A stretch of 64,000 nt of DNA from the NCBI GenBank assembly GCA_018881555.1, contig JACAXG010000007.1, forward strand, positions 16,411,235 to 16,475,234. Reading direction: 5' to 3'. The notes under the pieces are model-generated. The model ran no database searches. It was given only the letters and a program-made list of their open reading frames with translations, and was not told the DNA's origin. Positions 12,574 to 27,518 of this stretch are shown here, one piece after another (within the stretch, counting starts at the first letter, position 1; the number at the start of each line of letters is the position of its first letter). The position numbers and the translations under genes were made by a program. Source of the DNA: Amblyornis subalaris. Lineage: Eukaryota; Chordata; Aves; Passeriformes; Ptilonorhynchidae.

Positions 12574-15500
12574 TGAAAAAAAAAAATCCCAGGGGGCCTT
12601 TTGGTGGGGAAAAAAAATTAAACNTCTTCTCTGCTCTTTCTATGGCACACAAAAATTATAGGTTTAAACGCAAACTAATTCCATAGACAAGTTTTTACCT
12701 GTTAAGAACTATCAGCCAGTTCAGCCAAATCAATGTTTCACATCAGCTATGATATGCTGGAACATTTAAACACTATATACGAATATAGAAAAACATACCT
12801 TTATAAACAGAGTTGTTTTGTTAGACATTTCCTTCCCCCCACCATAACTGGATGCTTTTGAACAGCCAGGTATTCGAAGTGTAAGATGACAACCAGTGGT
12901 ATTTCTCTACCAATCAAATGCTTTGTAGCTACACTCAGTGCACTCAGTTCTCTGATACTTGGAAGCTGACTCTAATGCACTGCACTATAACAGTACAGTA
13001 TTGACTATTGCTCTTCACTCGCTGAACACGCTGTCTTAACCTTTGTGGAATGACCAACTTGTAATCCCATCACTAGGCCCATAAACAAAGCTGCTTTCAA
13101 GAAATTTAATACTTGAATGTCGTAAACACACTCCTTTTACAGGCCTCATGTTTCCCAGGACTAAATCACCAAAAGTAAAAGCCTGCACAGGGCTCTTTCC
13201 AACGTCACTAGAAGTATTCAAAATAAAATTCTTCAGATGATATCATGCTGTGATGACAAAGACTNCTATAATACAGAGTTAGTGATTATATTTATGCACA
13301 TCAATAGTAACTCAATAGTTGCTCCTCAAAACAAATCAAAGCTCCTTTGGGAAGAAAATGTATTTTCAGGACAAGTGAAAAACAAATAGCCAAAACAAGA
13401 CAACACCAAATTATGTTGCTTTTGTAAGAGACACAATTGAAGGAGAACTTAAAGTTACTTAATTATACCAGGCTATTTAGAAATCATAGCAACTTCCTTC
13501 AGTATAAGAAATGAAGGACATAAAAGGAAAATTATGTATAGCTCAGTACAAAACACAGAAAAATTAACTACTTTCTTAACATAGATCCTTTTAATGTGAA
13601 GATTTAGGTTAAAGCAAATCCAATTGATGGGAGGAAAGATAGCTATGAAGTGTCTTGCTAATATATTTTGGTGGTTTTTTTTAGTTGGGGAGGAAGACAA
13701 GAAAATACATCAGAAATATAGAGGTTGTATCCTAGTTCAGNTGAATTACTTCAAGTTAGAAAATCCAAAATGAAACAAAAGCCTTTGAATTACACAACAC
13801 TGAAATACATCAAAATGAACAGAAGCATTTTCTCACCTAGAAACATACACGTATTATGTTCAATTAGAAACATAGAAAGCAATTACAGCACGTCAGATGA
13901 GAATAAACAAGTATAGAAACTGCTATTAAAGATTTACACATGCATTTTATGCTGTAGATTATGATCAAAGATCGCAATGTTAGGGAACAGATGACCCCAA
14001 ATACTTTACTACTGTAGTGAGTATTTTCAAGTATGTTTAAAGGTAACAAACAACACTGCAGAGAGATGGATAATATTGAAAACAACTTTAGAAAATCTAA
14101 TGTAAAAGGTGTTAATAGATGATTTAACCTGTTCTGCATGAATGAAAAATGGAGTTTCAACTCTACACATATAAGAAGGATTCAGATGCATCACTCCTGG
14201 AGTTAGTACAAACATTTTCATTGAGTTTTCTCTCTTTCAACAANAGTAATTTCTTTTAACACAATTTTAGGAATGGTACTGTAATGTGCTGTTTTCTATA
14301 GCACACCATAAATCTTCATAGCAGCCAGGATGTGCATTGAGCTCTAGACTACTCACTCTGTGAAGGCTGAGATTTACGAACTGCAAACAGATAAACATGT
14401 TTTTTAATTTTCATATTATGAATTCTGACATCACAGAACATAAACCTTTGACATAAAAATCCATCTATCAGGAGCTAATCTAAAATTGGAACCAAGGCAG
14501 TAGAAGGAAAGGTTCATTCAATTTCTAACAATCCTTTATTTCACAAGAATAAATCTCAAATCAGTACAAACTAGAAAAACTAGAGCCACTAGAAAAGAAT
14601 CTCCAAGAAAAAAGAAGGAAAGAATATACTACAGAGTTTCTTTGTCTGTATAAAATAAACACAAGAACCTTGAGCAATACATTGTCTCTCCAGAAAGCTG
14701 CTTTGCAGGAGTGAGACATTTATATAACGCCTAATGTACTGCATTCCTCTTTCATAAAGATTTCATAAGTATGGAACAAAATAAACAGAACGACTGAAGC
14801 AACAGCCTTGGGGAAACAAGCAAATAGAGCTCATTTCATATGCAAAAACAATAATGAGGAAAGATCAGTTACTGCAGTTCTAATAACAAACAACAGATGG
14901 TTCATAACAGAAACTTAAATAACACTGTGTTTCAGGTGAGTAACCCACACCAGGGACTGGAATATTTCCTCCCACTCCCCTGGATTCTCATTTCACTCAG
15001 GAAGTACAAAGAAAGTGCAACAGCATCCCGGTCTTCCCCACAGTATTTTCTTGCTGCACATGGGCGTTGCTGTGATACAGAATAACTGGAATGGTCCCCA
15101 AGGCTCCGCCTTTCTCAGCCAACACACATCGGGATGCTGGTAACATCTCTGCAACAAAAAGGGTTCTTGGCACCGAAAGCTAATAAAATAACAAAAATAA
15201 CTTTGAAAATGTCTGTGCTGGATACAGTCTCAAGGTATAGTTAACAAAATTGGCATATCTGCACCTTTCTATATGATCATTGTAATGAAATACATCTCAG
15301 CAGGATCCGAGAATAGGGGACTATTTGCTTCAGATTTCTGGCAAGAGGAAAAGTTTGTCACTGTGGAAATCTAAGTTATATACACAGATTTTCTGCCACA
15401 CTCCCTCTCCTGCTTAAATTTTATCCCATACCTACAAGGAAGACAATAGTATCTATCTCAGTCCTCATATTTGATTCATGGTTGATCCCATGCAAATATA

Positions 15501-17421
15501 ATTTTCAGAACAGTAGCCACAGCAACAGATATTTTTTCATATTAGAAAATGAGGAAGAAGAGGTTACAAACTTGAGGTGGATAATAGTTTTGCCTTGTTA
15601 TCTCTAAACACACTTTAACAAATTTATTAACTATATGCTTAGAAAAAGCAACTCTATGTAAAATTTGAAAAATATGTATTTTCCAGGTTTCACATGCCAA
15701 AGCCTTCATTCAATGTGAAACAAATCTATAAGTGGCCAGAGAAACAAAGGACATCATTTGGACTAATGGACAAGTACCATGCACTCTTTCTTTCAAATGC
15801 ATTGGGTTTAAAGAATATTTAAAATCATAAATTGCAGTATTACTTTTTTNTAATGGGTATATGAAAAAAGTGCAAGATTCATAATCTTAGCACAAACCTC
15901 CTCTAGCTGAAGTGACACATCAGGAACCCAGTATTTTTTGTCTGTATGGTATAACTGCAATAGAGGCAACCACTGAAAGAGCTCAGACTTGGCAATCTGC
16001 TTATGTGTTTTTGACCATCCACTTTTTTCCTTTACCCATACCTACTCACATGATGGCCACAGTAACCTAGCTCCAATCTCTGAGAATCCTGAGTCTCAAG
16101 TAGGATTAGTGGTAGCTTTTCCTGTGGAATCAGTTGGTACTAAAGTATCCCAAGCCATCCGTAGCTTAGCTTCTGCATTAACTNCAGTAACTTATTCCTT
16201 AAAGTAAATAAAATGGGTAAATGTAGACACTCAAAATTCATCTGACTTTGCAAAGCAGCTTGCACAGCTACATTGGACTTTACTGAACTGTGAAAACAAC
16301 CTTTATCATTATAGCCCAATAGACNGAATAAAATGAAACAAAAATTCCTAAACAAAGGCTCCAGAATACGCAGAGTATATTTCTACATTTAATTTCAGAC
16401 ATTTAGTAACATTTTCTTACTTCTGTCTTGGCAGATTCTTGATTAGAAAGGCACCTTTCCACCCCTATGTGAAATATCAGCTTAGATAAAAGCTACAGTT
16501 GCTTAAGAACAGAAAATACAGTCAAAACTANGATAAATGCAAAGATGCATAAACAGGCATGTTTAGAACTGCAAAACAGCTTCTTAGCTCTCGTTTGTAG
16601 TTCATCTCTACACTAAGAAGCAACAGAAGAAAACTGTGCTCAAATCAACCTGTTTGTGATTGCAAATATGAAATACCAGCATGTGAATCTGGGTAAGTTA
16701 CAGATACGTGATTACCATGCAAAACACAAAACAAGTGTTTGTTTCCTCGTGCACCTGAATACTTCCGTTGGGACAGACATTAACTGATGTGTGTCCAGTG
16801 NTAATGGAAACCATGAAGCTCACTAAAATTCAACACAGATCCAAATTGCATCTTTGTGACCAAAGCATCACCCTGTCTGTTCAGAAGAAAACATGAACAT
16901 TACTTCTCTAGGTCACAAAAAATGGTGTCATGTGACTGAGCATGAACAAGACAACTTAGGAATGCATTTGAGATATGGGAAATTTTAAGTATTTCATGGA
17001 ATTGCATTCCAAGAGATCCTGAAAAACACATGAAAACAATAACCATATAAATTATTGTCCTAAACAATTTTTTTCTATTTACTATTTATCAAAGACAGAA
17101 ATGTTTTATTTCTTTAGGAGGAAAGCAACCTCTAAGAGTTGTAAATGAAATGAAAGCTACCTGTCACTTTACATGCCAAATGTATACNTTAATTGCCACA
17201 TAGTCAAGCATTTTCAGCAGACCCTAAATATCTGTTGATTTTCTAGGNCTCCTGGCAATGGTGAAGTTGCATTAGATCACAGGTTGCATATGCTTGTACA
17301 CNAGAATAAGATTCCTGCCTAGTAGGGAAGATAATTCCTAAACCTTGCATGCATGTAACTGTCTTTCTGGAGATCAGGATGAACAAGTGACAAGTCTGTG
17401 ACAGCAGCCAGGNTGTGCTAA
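12574..17421. other. Unique AT-rich noncoding DNA
   Basis: No gene or recognisable transposon is seen across this stretch. Open frames do not exceed about 98 codons until the overlapping minus-strand frame near 17243-17623 (126 codons, carrying three ambiguous residues), which shows no domain or motif. A G+C-richer patch near 14940-15160 is unassigned; it could be an old repeat, but I recognise no family. Confidence 0.5.
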
Positions 17422-17440
17422 GTGCTGAGCTCCTCAGCAC
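17422..17440. other. Short perfect hairpin
   Basis: GTGCTGAG at 17422-17429 is the exact reverse complement of CTCAGCAC at 17433-17440, leaving a 3-base CTC loop. The stem is only 8 bp, so chance is a realistic explanation in a 64 kb window. It is too short to be a microRNA precursor by itself. Confidence 0.5.
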
Positions 17441-20400
17441 GAGCAGCTCAGGGCACATGGAGAAGGTACTTGCAGAACTGCCACCCACACAGAGAAGAAG
17501 ATCACAGTGAATTTGGGAACATTCAGAGTTAAGCAGTGACTCCGAGGAAAGAGTTTGCAGGACTACAATTATGACATTAGATACTTTCACTTCAGACAAG
17601 GCATCTTTAGATACCTCAACCATTCAGCANCTCTTAGAGATGTATGTGAGGTCTGCTATGATTATCCTGCCTTTGATTAAAAGAAAGAGACTGAGTAACT
17701 CAAGTCCTAATTATTTTTTAGGGGCTTTTTTTTAGGGAATCTTTTCAAAGATCATTAACACATTTTCTCAGTATTGGACATGAATTAGACAGACTACTTC
17801 AATAGTTAATCAAGCAGTGTAAAAAAGTAATGAATAAAACACACACATAATTCCACATAGANTTCCATAACAGAGTTTAATTGAGCTTTAAGTGACTTGA
17901 AACACTTCAGTTGGTGCCTTTCATAAAAGTAAATTTCATCCATTCTGAATTCTTATGTAAGTGTTCTTCTTAAAAATGCCACTTTAAAACATTATTTCTA
18001 CTAGCAATTGTTTACAACTGTATATGAAATCAGAGCAATTTTTATACTGTAGTATTTNAAGAGGTCAGTGTATTCTTACAGGTTTTTTCCTAACAAAGTA
18101 TTAATGGAAATGTAAGATGAAAGCTGTAACTTAATCCCCTGAATATATGCAAAACAAAATGCTGTTGAACCTACTAGAAAGGTTTTCCTCTATGTTCATA
18201 AAAGACAGGGGTTTGAACTTTTTTTTTGTGAAAGATACTTTATTTGGAGAAACCCAAAAGCTTCAGACAAAAACATTANAGTTTTTACATTTCTTACCTC
18301 TACTTAGATAAAAATCTCTTTCATATACACTGAGCGAGTAAACACTGCAAGAAGTGGTTCTTTATAAAAAAAGTACATTATATGATTGAAATTTCTGAAT
18401 GTGGAATTAAAAAATTCTACATGTAAGAAAATGTCTCTGGAGTTAATGAAACTGAAGCTTCTCCAATTTTCTATTCTATAAATTGTGTGAAAATTCCAGG
18501 TATTCATGTTACAGTAATATTCTTATTAAAAGTGTGGGTTTAGTCAGTTCTGGGGAGAAAAAAACAACAGCTTTTAATTCAAGAAGACAAGTATACATAG
18601 GAAAATATTTTAACCACAGTTTTAGTTTAAAAACAACACTATATTCAGGATAGAAAATACTGCCATTGGACTATGTGCTTTTTTAACTAAATAACATAGA
18701 TAACAACTACTTTAATTTCCTCCCTGAAATATATTCCAATAGCTTTTCCCTATAACACCCAAATTCATCTGATAATTAGCAATTCCAGTAAGCTGTGGAA
18801 CAGAGTACAGTAACACAAAACTTCTTCAGAAATGTATAGGCCTCTTCTACAGGCAGATACAAATGTACGGGCCAGCAGTAAAGGATGTAACCTTCAGATT
18901 CACTGCATTTCTCAGTTGCTGAGAATGTTGCCTGACCAGGTTCAGGAGTGTCTAGAAAATACTGAAATAATCTGAAAAAGAACCTCTGCTACCAACTAGG
19001 AGACATTAAAAGAGAAAGTTTCTGTTACATTGCCAAGACCATTTTGTACTGTATGTAATAGTCAGCTGACTGTCAGATACACATTAAGAACACTTCTCCG
19101 CAAGGGGATGAAGAGAACCTCAACACTAATGCTCAGGGACATTCACGTGTCAGTCCCTGTTTGCCATTTACATGAACCTAATTACCAATTCTGATATTGA
19201 AGAAATCATCNGACATATGGTAAATTGAAGGCATGACAGCATTATTTTATAGAAGCTACAATTCTGTTAAAATCCATATTACTAGCTTTTAAGAAGCAAA
19301 CCATTATTTATAACCTTGAAAAAAAAACGTTAATATTTATGACATTATAAATCTCCATAGAAACCGGTGCCTACTTACAGAGGTAAAAGAATTATAGGTT
19401 GTTAGGAAGTCTAATTGTTTTGCAAAAATCCCATGAAATGCATGTTGCAGTGCCTAAGTCATCAGCCTCATCTTCATCAGTACATCATAAATGCCACTAT
19501 GTAATTTATGTATTCCAGTATGCCAATTCATATCAAGTTTTCTATGTCAGATAAATATTTTGGGAGGAACTATGAAAGGACTGAAATATAGATTGCTTCA
19601 TACTCACTTAAAAGGTTCTGCTAACTTTTAAGAACGCTAAATGATGCCACTGCTCACAGCAGTTTAGAAATTTGGTAGAAAAAATATTGTACGAATAGAA
19701 AAGTGCATTTTACCTACCAGATTAAATACCAGTCAAGCACAGCCAAGGGGAGGCTATCATAAAACACTGTCTTCTTCATTGATTTGTATTCTTCAGNTAA
19801 AATTTTGACCAGTCTGTCAAGCTGGCCCATGAGCATAACTCTTACAAGGATTCCTCTGAGCACGGAGCAGAAGAAATATCATAACACCTACAGACAATGC
19901 CCAAAAAAGCCNAAGAAACTGTGGTAATTAGACATCAAATCTGTGGAAGTTGAAGGACAGTTTAGAAAAACACCCAAAACTCTGACAAAGGGAAATTTGA
20001 ATTCAATGACTATGCTTTTTAAGCATTTGCTTGAAAAGTATACATATAAAACACACATCATTTTCCTAAAATTGAGGATACAGACCTTATAAACTCAAAA
20101 TACAGCAAAGGAAAAAATCTCCTATGTTTTTTAGTCTCATTAATTATATTATTTTATAATAAGCTGGCTACCATTACAAATACTTCGTGTAACAACCGCA
20201 CAAACTTCAAGCAAGTTGAAAGATAAGGATTNTGAGGAGATTAAAAAAACCCAAATATCTATTATAATAATTAATATATGTTAGAGTAAATTAATCAGAA
20301 ATACACAAAAAGTTATTCAAACCCATAAAACTAAGAAACAGTAACAATTAAGAGCTCATATTTGCACAAATAACTATGACTTCAGAATGACATCCTAGCA

Positions 20401-20893
20401 AACATCATCAGATTTTGTGATACTTGTTACCAATCTGGCCAAATTTCATACTGAAAATCATCTATAGATATTAAGCACAGAATGTGAAGACTTATTAGAA
20501 ATTTTCTTTTCAGAATTTAATCCTACTTTCCAGGAAAAATTTGTTCTGCTGTAACAAAGAGTAAAAGTTAGTAAACCAGTCAAGTAAAAGAACTAAACTT
20601 AATAGCTTGTATCAAATGGATAGGTATTTTTTGAATAAATGGAAATTGTGTCTAANATGCGATATATAGGAAGGAAAATGGCGACTGTAATTGCCTTAAT
20701 ATAGCACATCAGTGCTCCATCTACTTCAGCATTTTGTCTTTAGAAACATGCATAGAATATGCTTAATGAAGCAAACTGGACATGCATAAATCATCAGCTG
20801 CCTTCAGCAAATGCTGCATGAACTCAGAGATGANTTTACAACATTAGTACTTAAAAAGCACATCCACAGACCAATCTCAACCTATTCTTGCAG
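17441..20893. other. Unique AT-rich noncoding DNA
   Basis: No gene, RNA gene or recognisable repeat was found. The sequence includes short A or T runs and AT-rich patches, for example near 20140-20290. Confidence 0.5.
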
Positions 20894-20907
20894 AAAAAAA
20901 AAAAAAA
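20894..20907 (+). repeat. Poly(A) run of 14
   Basis: A mononucleotide A run with no LINE or processed-gene sequence upstream that I recognise. CR1 elements do not end in poly(A), so this is probably a simple homopolymer. Confidence 0.7.
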
Positions 20908-21829
20908 GGTGTGTTCAAATCTGCAATTATCTTTTCTGGAAATTTTATATTGCCTTTTTGGTGAGAGCTTTTTTGGGGGAGGGTGGACAGGGCCAGAAGT
21001 GCACTCCCCACCTCTCCTTGTTATTCAGGCTGTATCTGTTGATGTATAATAACATCTTTCATNAGCCTATTTTTTAAAACCTTGCCTTTTGATAATTTAG
21101 AAACATAAGGAATTACAGATGCAGGGCAACTGCAGTGTCACATGAATTGCTTGTTCTTGAAGAGTGTGATGACTTTCTCCTTTCTTGCGAATATTTCTTA
21201 TTTCTATACCAGTAATTCAACTGCTCCTCTGTTTGTTTCAGTCCCTTATGAACACAAACATCCCTGCTTTATAAAACAGAGGGAATAATTCATGAACTAA
21301 CATGCAGTTAATTAATCACAATAAAAATCACATTGTAGGAAATGACTAAATGCAAAGATAGCAAAAAGACACAAGATCCAATTAAATTACTGGTTTCCAG
21401 CAGCCAGAGGAAGGGAAAACTGCAGGATTACAGTGATAGAAAATTCACTCTGAGGCTGAAACCAGTCTATTAGGTCAAAGGGACAGAGAGCAACAGAACA
21501 GGATGATGATTCGTCAGAAGCTCGTTTCAAAATGGTGACACTCAACGAATCTATGCAAAGGATGGTATGAAAAAGGGCACATACCCTCTCCTTCCTAATC
21601 CTCACATCCCCAGGGGCCTGGCACTAAAAGCTGCACTGCTCCTTTCACAGCTGCCACCTTCTAACCATGATTCAATGTGTGTTCACAGACTTACTTCTGA
21701 TTTGGGGGCTGTCCCTCACTTTGTGAATTATCCTTCAATTATTTTACACAACCATTTTGAATAATGTGTTTACTTTGACTTCAGTGAGCAAACAATGGAT
21801 AAGGAAGAAATCTGGTTATTTGAATGACA
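20908..21829. other. Unique noncoding DNA, somewhat less AT-rich
   Basis: No gene is recognised. Frames of 88, 72 and 65 codons overlap on opposite strands with no domain signature. The stretch from about 21387 is compositionally similar to the candidate conserved block that follows and may belong with it. Confidence 0.45.
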
Positions 21830-22210
21830 GAAATCTAAATGTTATGCCACACATTTAACAATGGCCATCCTTCCACAGATATATACCCCGACCACCTAAC
21901 AGTATCTCCTCTCTTATGATTGTCACTCAGTTGGTCTAGCATTATGTTATTGTGGCCATTCAGTTGCACAAATAGCTCATAAAAGGAGGCCGAGGGCGTC
22001 TTCAGGTCTATTATAAAGTGTGTCTGGTGAATGATTTGTCCCAGCTGGGGGTACTNCCCTGCTGCATGGGAAGGCAGCATCCTTAACTCATGGGCGGCTG
22101 CATTTTGATATGGCATTATTAGATGGAGTGAATGAGTTCTTTGTTGATATACCAGGAAGTCAGGAAGGAAAATTGATCTATTTTTCAAACAGATCCTTCC
22201 CTCACTAGAA
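21830..22210. other. Candidate conserved noncoding element
   Basis: A repeat-free block with more balanced composition than its flanks. It contains the longest open frame of the window on the minus strand (21835-22257, 140 codons, one ambiguous residue). The predicted peptide has no recognisable domain, signal peptide or membrane segment. Low stop density together with even composition and AT-rich words such as CATAAAAGG and GATATGGCATTATTAG is what conserved noncoding elements often show. It could also be a chance open frame or a diverged old exon. I favour noncoding, with low confidence. Confidence 0.3.
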
Positions 22211-25200
22211 ATTGCCTGAACAGCACCTTCTCTAAACAAAGTAGGATTCATTTTCAAAAAGAAAAAAATTAGGGTTCTACAGCAAGTAGTATTCAGTTGG
22301 TCTCATATGCCTACTGGGTAAAAATATACGAAAAAATACAAGACCCATAGTAAAAAAATGTTTTCAATTTCCTTTTATTCAGACCTAGCTTCAATTGCAT
22401 ACTTCTATGACAAAAGTCTGTGTTGAGAGTGCAATATCACTGTTCATATGTTACCAAAGAATTCTCCTAGAAAAGACTTTCCATATTACAGTTTTCCAGT
22501 CCAGCTCTAAAAAGATCTGCTAATTTATGTCATTTGTGTCTGGGTTTTTTCTTTTCTCTTCTCCTCTCTGGATGTTCCACTCATAGAAAGATTTTAAAAA
22601 ATCAGAAGCTTACAGTTTGTTACTCCGGTCACAGTTACCAATTTACAAGTAGTGCTGGACTTCAAACAGTTCTCAAGTGCAGTAAATTATGTGATCTGCC
22701 CTGTTCTAATACTTCTATATTCCCATTAAATTCCAGCAATCCTTTATTGCAAGGATCACACAAAGAGAACAGAATTTTTTGTAAATGAACCACTGCTTTG
22801 GTAACAGTTGGAATATCAAATTTCAAGTTCATCATTAAAGGAAACTCTTTGCCTTTAACAGTTTCTACGTATGTTCTCAGTGTGCTTAATATCTACTGAA
22901 TCCACTCAGTTAAGGAATGAGAGAGGATGTTAAATTAAACGGTTTAAAAGCCACATTTTCTTCCCCTTCTGTGCCTTCAAATGTTGTAAGTATAAGAACT
23001 GGTAATGCCTGCACTCAATTTAGGTCACAAATGAATTGTGGTTCCACCATCATTTACTGTTCAGAAGGACTAGCAGAAATAGAAAAGTACTTTTTTTTTC
23101 TTACTCAAAGTCGGCAAAAGGTGGACATGATCTACATTTCAGACCCCATGACAAGTTTAGTGCCTAGGGCTAGTGATCATTAATGCAGAAGCCACAAAGC
23201 CCATGTGTGTTTTCCTTTATGGTCCTGGTCTCTGGTTTCTCTTATTTTTCAAAACTACAAAATATTCAAGGCCATCGTTATGCTCATGGGAAAACCATCA
23301 CTGGCTAATTTGATGAGGTTCAAGGAATAAACGTGTAAGGTGATGCTTATATGATTGAGGAAATTTCCTTCAATGCATAGACAAGCAAAGCCAGTCTTAT
23401 AAGGAAAGGTGAAGTTACNTGGCTTAGTGCCACTGGTACAAAAAAATTAACCATGTTGAATGTGCTCTTGTTCATCATAATGAGCTTCATCTAATTCCAT
23501 TCTTCAGAAACCTTCATTTATCTAACTTACAAAGAATATGTTAAACAAAAGCACTTCACAATATTAGTGCAATTTACATCAAATGCACTAAAGAAAATTA
23601 CCTAATACAATTTTCTAAACCATTTACTATTATGAACTAGGAGCTAAATGAGAAAATTACATTTTATGATTTGCAGACTATTGAAAAAATCTCTACACCT
23701 GAATTCACACAATCTGCATTACTTTGATTCTCTCTCAGTGGTAAAAGGCCTTAGTAAATCAGAGAACCAGAAATAATACTCTATGAATTAAACTGAAACG
23801 TGTTAAGTCCCTCTGAATCTGCATGAGCAAGACACTGCTTTTGGTTTCTCCTCACACTTTGGCACCTGAGGCAGGAGACTCGCTTCTCACCTCGGCTTGG
23901 TTTATTTCTAAAGCAAACAAAAGACAGGAGTGATGAAACAAGGTCTGACTTTTTCAAAAGCAGAACATACATGTGGACCGACACCTGGAGATATCATTAA
24001 CATTTTTGGTATTTGCCTGATGTTTGCACAAAATGCCACAAATATGTTTGAGTCAACCACCCTCCACCGCAAAATATTAATAAAACTTTTAAAAAATCAA
24101 AAATCCGGAAAACTACCAGTAAAGGAAAAAAGTTTAAATCTAGAAGTATCAACTAACTTACAGAGCTATTCTATGGAAAATTATAGGCTTCTCTCTTCTT
24201 CTAGTAGCTATTAAGGAAAGATTCACTCCAACATCTACAAAATAAAACTTTGAGTGCTGAGGACTCTAAATTCTCACTGCATAGATTTGGTGTGTAGTCA
24301 CACAGACTTTGAGATAAAAAGCAGAAAATTTTCCTGAACAAGTTTGAAGATGTATTTTTAATTGCAAAATATTAAATGTGTTGACATTTTCTGAAAAATC
24401 AGTTCCAAAATGTTGAGGTTAATAGTTTTGCATCACACTTTTCAGAAATTCAAGCAGATGCAGTACAAAGAACTGTAAAATCTTCAAAATATCTGATTTT
24501 TTTTCCCAAGAAGGCAGTCTTTGGAGATCTACCAAAAAGCTTTTACTAACAGATCTTTTTATTCTGTAGAAAAGTAATTATTTAATTTTAAAAGAATATT
24601 TATTAATATAAAACTCACAGTGAACATGTTTACACTATCCAAGCAGTCCCTAGAATATTTAAACTACTAAAGAGTGAACTTTGTTTTAAGTTCAAGAAGT
24701 GAGAAATTCAGAGTGCATATAATTTACATTTTGACATAAATCTGTAATCCGTAGTGTCTCATGTTCAGGCTTTGCACCTTAATATAATATTCTGTTTCTT
24801 AAGGGCTGGAAAGAGTTTCTATTCAATAATCACAAAGGAGCAAAGGAATTTAAGGATTACAAAAATAGCAAAATGAACAGTTTTCTTCTACTAATTGCTT
24901 TAGAAAAAAGTTTCTATTAATTGCATTATAAATAATAAATTATTGTATTATTTTATCACCTTCTTCTCTTCCCTTGTTCTGCTGCTTTTGCAGCATAAAA
25001 TTAGTGGGGTTTAATTTGTTAAATGAGATGATGGACAAGTTTAGCTATAGAACATCAAATTAATGCTGAATTCAGAATTCACTCCATACACCAACAGAAA
25101 CTAAGGTCACATCACTGTGCTAACAATCCATCACAGTTAAACTTTTTTAATTGTAGAAGTTCCAGGAAGCAAATTTATGAAACTGTGTGGGTTTAGTTTT

Positions 25201-27518
25201 TATCTGAGAGTATTTGATCAAATAGAATGGAGCCAAATTGCTAACTGATATCTCAGACTATGAACCTGAAATGTGTTACAGAAAACTCTTATGGCATTCA
25301 CTTACAATTCACTTACGATGACTATTTTCCCTCTTCCCATGCCCCATAAAGGTCTTTAAAAACCTTAGTATGTCAGAAAAATCAAAAACAACNAAAGCAG
25401 CTGTATCTCAGCTAAAGAAAACAGATATGCTAGTTTAGGGATTTACAGAACTTTCTAGAAAGGGTGGTACTGAAAAGAACAAGGCAAAATTGCCTAATGT
25501 AATTCTATATATCAGGTCAAGAGAAAATAGAGGCCACTGAACTTCTTTTTTTTCCTAAAATAAGCCCTATTGAGAGAAAAACAGTTACTAAATCACACTA
25601 TGTTGGGCAACAAAGATAAAGAAATACTGCCGACTTCACCTTTTCCTTGGATAGGAAGATTAACAGTTCCACAGTTAGATTTCCTCTCTCTTTTAGAGGA
25701 TCTGGATCCCAAGGAAATGTTAAATCTCTCCAGTGATTTAGAGAACTTATATATAAATTGTGGAATGAAAATTAAGTGCCCTAAGTATGCAGCTATAACA
25801 AATACATCACTGATTACACATGGCAAGCACTGTAGCAGTCTGATACAGCAGAAAACACACATAGAAAGTTGTGTGGGACATTATGTGGGATTTATGTCGG
25901 AACACAGTGGAACTGCAGAAACCATCTTAGTCATTCTGAGCTTTCTTAAGTAGCATCTTNGTAGAAATACAGGAGAGTAACAAGAAAAAGTGTGACTAAT
26001 ACAACTTTTTTGCTATAGCAGTTAGTAATATCACTAGCAACCCATTAAACATCTGCTATAAATTCTACTTTGCACAACAAGTCGAATTACTTCATTGTTC
26101 CTCCATATCCTAAACTCCTAACTATTGAAGGTGGAAGAATACAGTAGCCTTCAGAGGAGGTTTTATCCAAAAGTCTGATACAAGTAATATTAAATTTGAG
26201 ATCAAATTAAAACTTGAAAACTCTAGAGCTTAAAAAGACAGTCAAAGGCCAAAATAAATTATAATANTTAACGTTTTGCTGTGTATGAATAAGAGAACAG
26301 ATTTTATGATAGCAACGTGTTTAGTAAGGTACTAAGAGCATGGGAAGTGTGCAAAATTTTGAGGTACAAACACACAAAAAATAGCAAGGAAAGCAACTTT
26401 GAGAAAATGAGTTTAACACTGCAACTTTTTTNAAAAAGCTCTAGATAAAATTGGCATNCAATTATTCTGTTTATCNGCATGCATTTTTCCTGAAATATTT
26501 TCCTTTAGCCCTTAATTTTTGTACTGATTTTTTTTAAACTCCTATAAAATATGTATTTAAGCACTTTCATTTACATTTTAAACATCTAGAAATTGCCACA
26601 TTAATCACTCTGAGTTTTAAAAGGGAATTAACAAGATAGCCAAAGCACTAATTATGCTACTTCCCCCAATAAAAAATAATATTTCCCACATGTGCAATAT
26701 ACTGCTTCCAAGAGTCTCAATACTTTAAGATGCCTGAGGGTCAAACTCTGCGGAGATGGTAAAGTTGGGGTACATTACATCATTTTAAATATATNTTAAA
26801 AAATCTGGCATCTACGGCATGCCCAAGTGTAAAACAGTATGGGCTGCAGTAAAAAGCAACAAATAGGACTCTAAAAGATGACGGATGTCTCAAGTCTGCT
26901 GTGTCATAAATTCCTTTCCTATGGTGTTCTCAGAAGGTTGCCCTGGTTCAAAACTCTTAAAGNCTATCTACAGACTTCTCAGACCACATATTGGAAAACC
27001 TCAGGCACAGATATTTGCACTGAACTGGGGAATGCCTTGGACAGCTTGTGACCTGCACAGACCGAATAACATTTTCTGAAGGAAGATGGAGAGCATAAGG
27101 AGGATGTCAAAATTCGCACCATTCAGCCCTTGCAACAGAAAGAATTTCTGTCGAAATACAGTGCAAAATCACCTTGCACAGATCCAGGACAAGAAACTTA
27201 TAATCAGTATTAAAACCTCACTGATTTAAAAATGAATTAAGATGCGTTGCAGGGAAGCATTTAGTCAGAAGTAACCAGTGAAGATACNCAACTTATTTTT
27301 GCAAAAGCACCACCAACTGCTTTAATCACAGTCAGAGGTTCTGGACTTCAAAAATCTATAGATTTTTACTCGGGTTTTTATCTCTCCNGAGGAGCATATT
27401 ATCACAAAACCTCTCCTAGACGAATATGTCAAATATGAGACCAAATGTTGGACTCTGACTCTTGTAATGTATAGGATACAGCTATACTTTGTTATCTTTG
27501 CCATGATACGAGCTTTGT
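22211..27518. other. Unique AT-rich noncoding DNA
   Basis: No supported gene. The plus-strand frame at 25570-25953 (127 codons) starts and stops cleanly, but it overlaps an 89-codon frame on the other strand and encodes no recognisable domain. A frame of this length is expected a few times by chance in 64 kb of this composition. Low-complexity AT is seen near 24915-24955. No RNA gene was noticed. Confidence 0.5.

Noticed and set aside
17422..17440. MicroRNA precursor
   Set aside because: Stem of 8 bp with a 3-base loop is far too short, and the flanks do not extend the pairing.
17243..17623. 126-codon minus-strand frame
   Set aside because: Contains three ambiguous residues and no family motif; consistent with chance.
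25570..25953. 127-codon plus-strand open frame as a gene
   Set aside because: No domain, signal or family resemblance; it overlaps an 89-codon frame on the other strand, and frames this long are expected a few times by chance in 64 kb.
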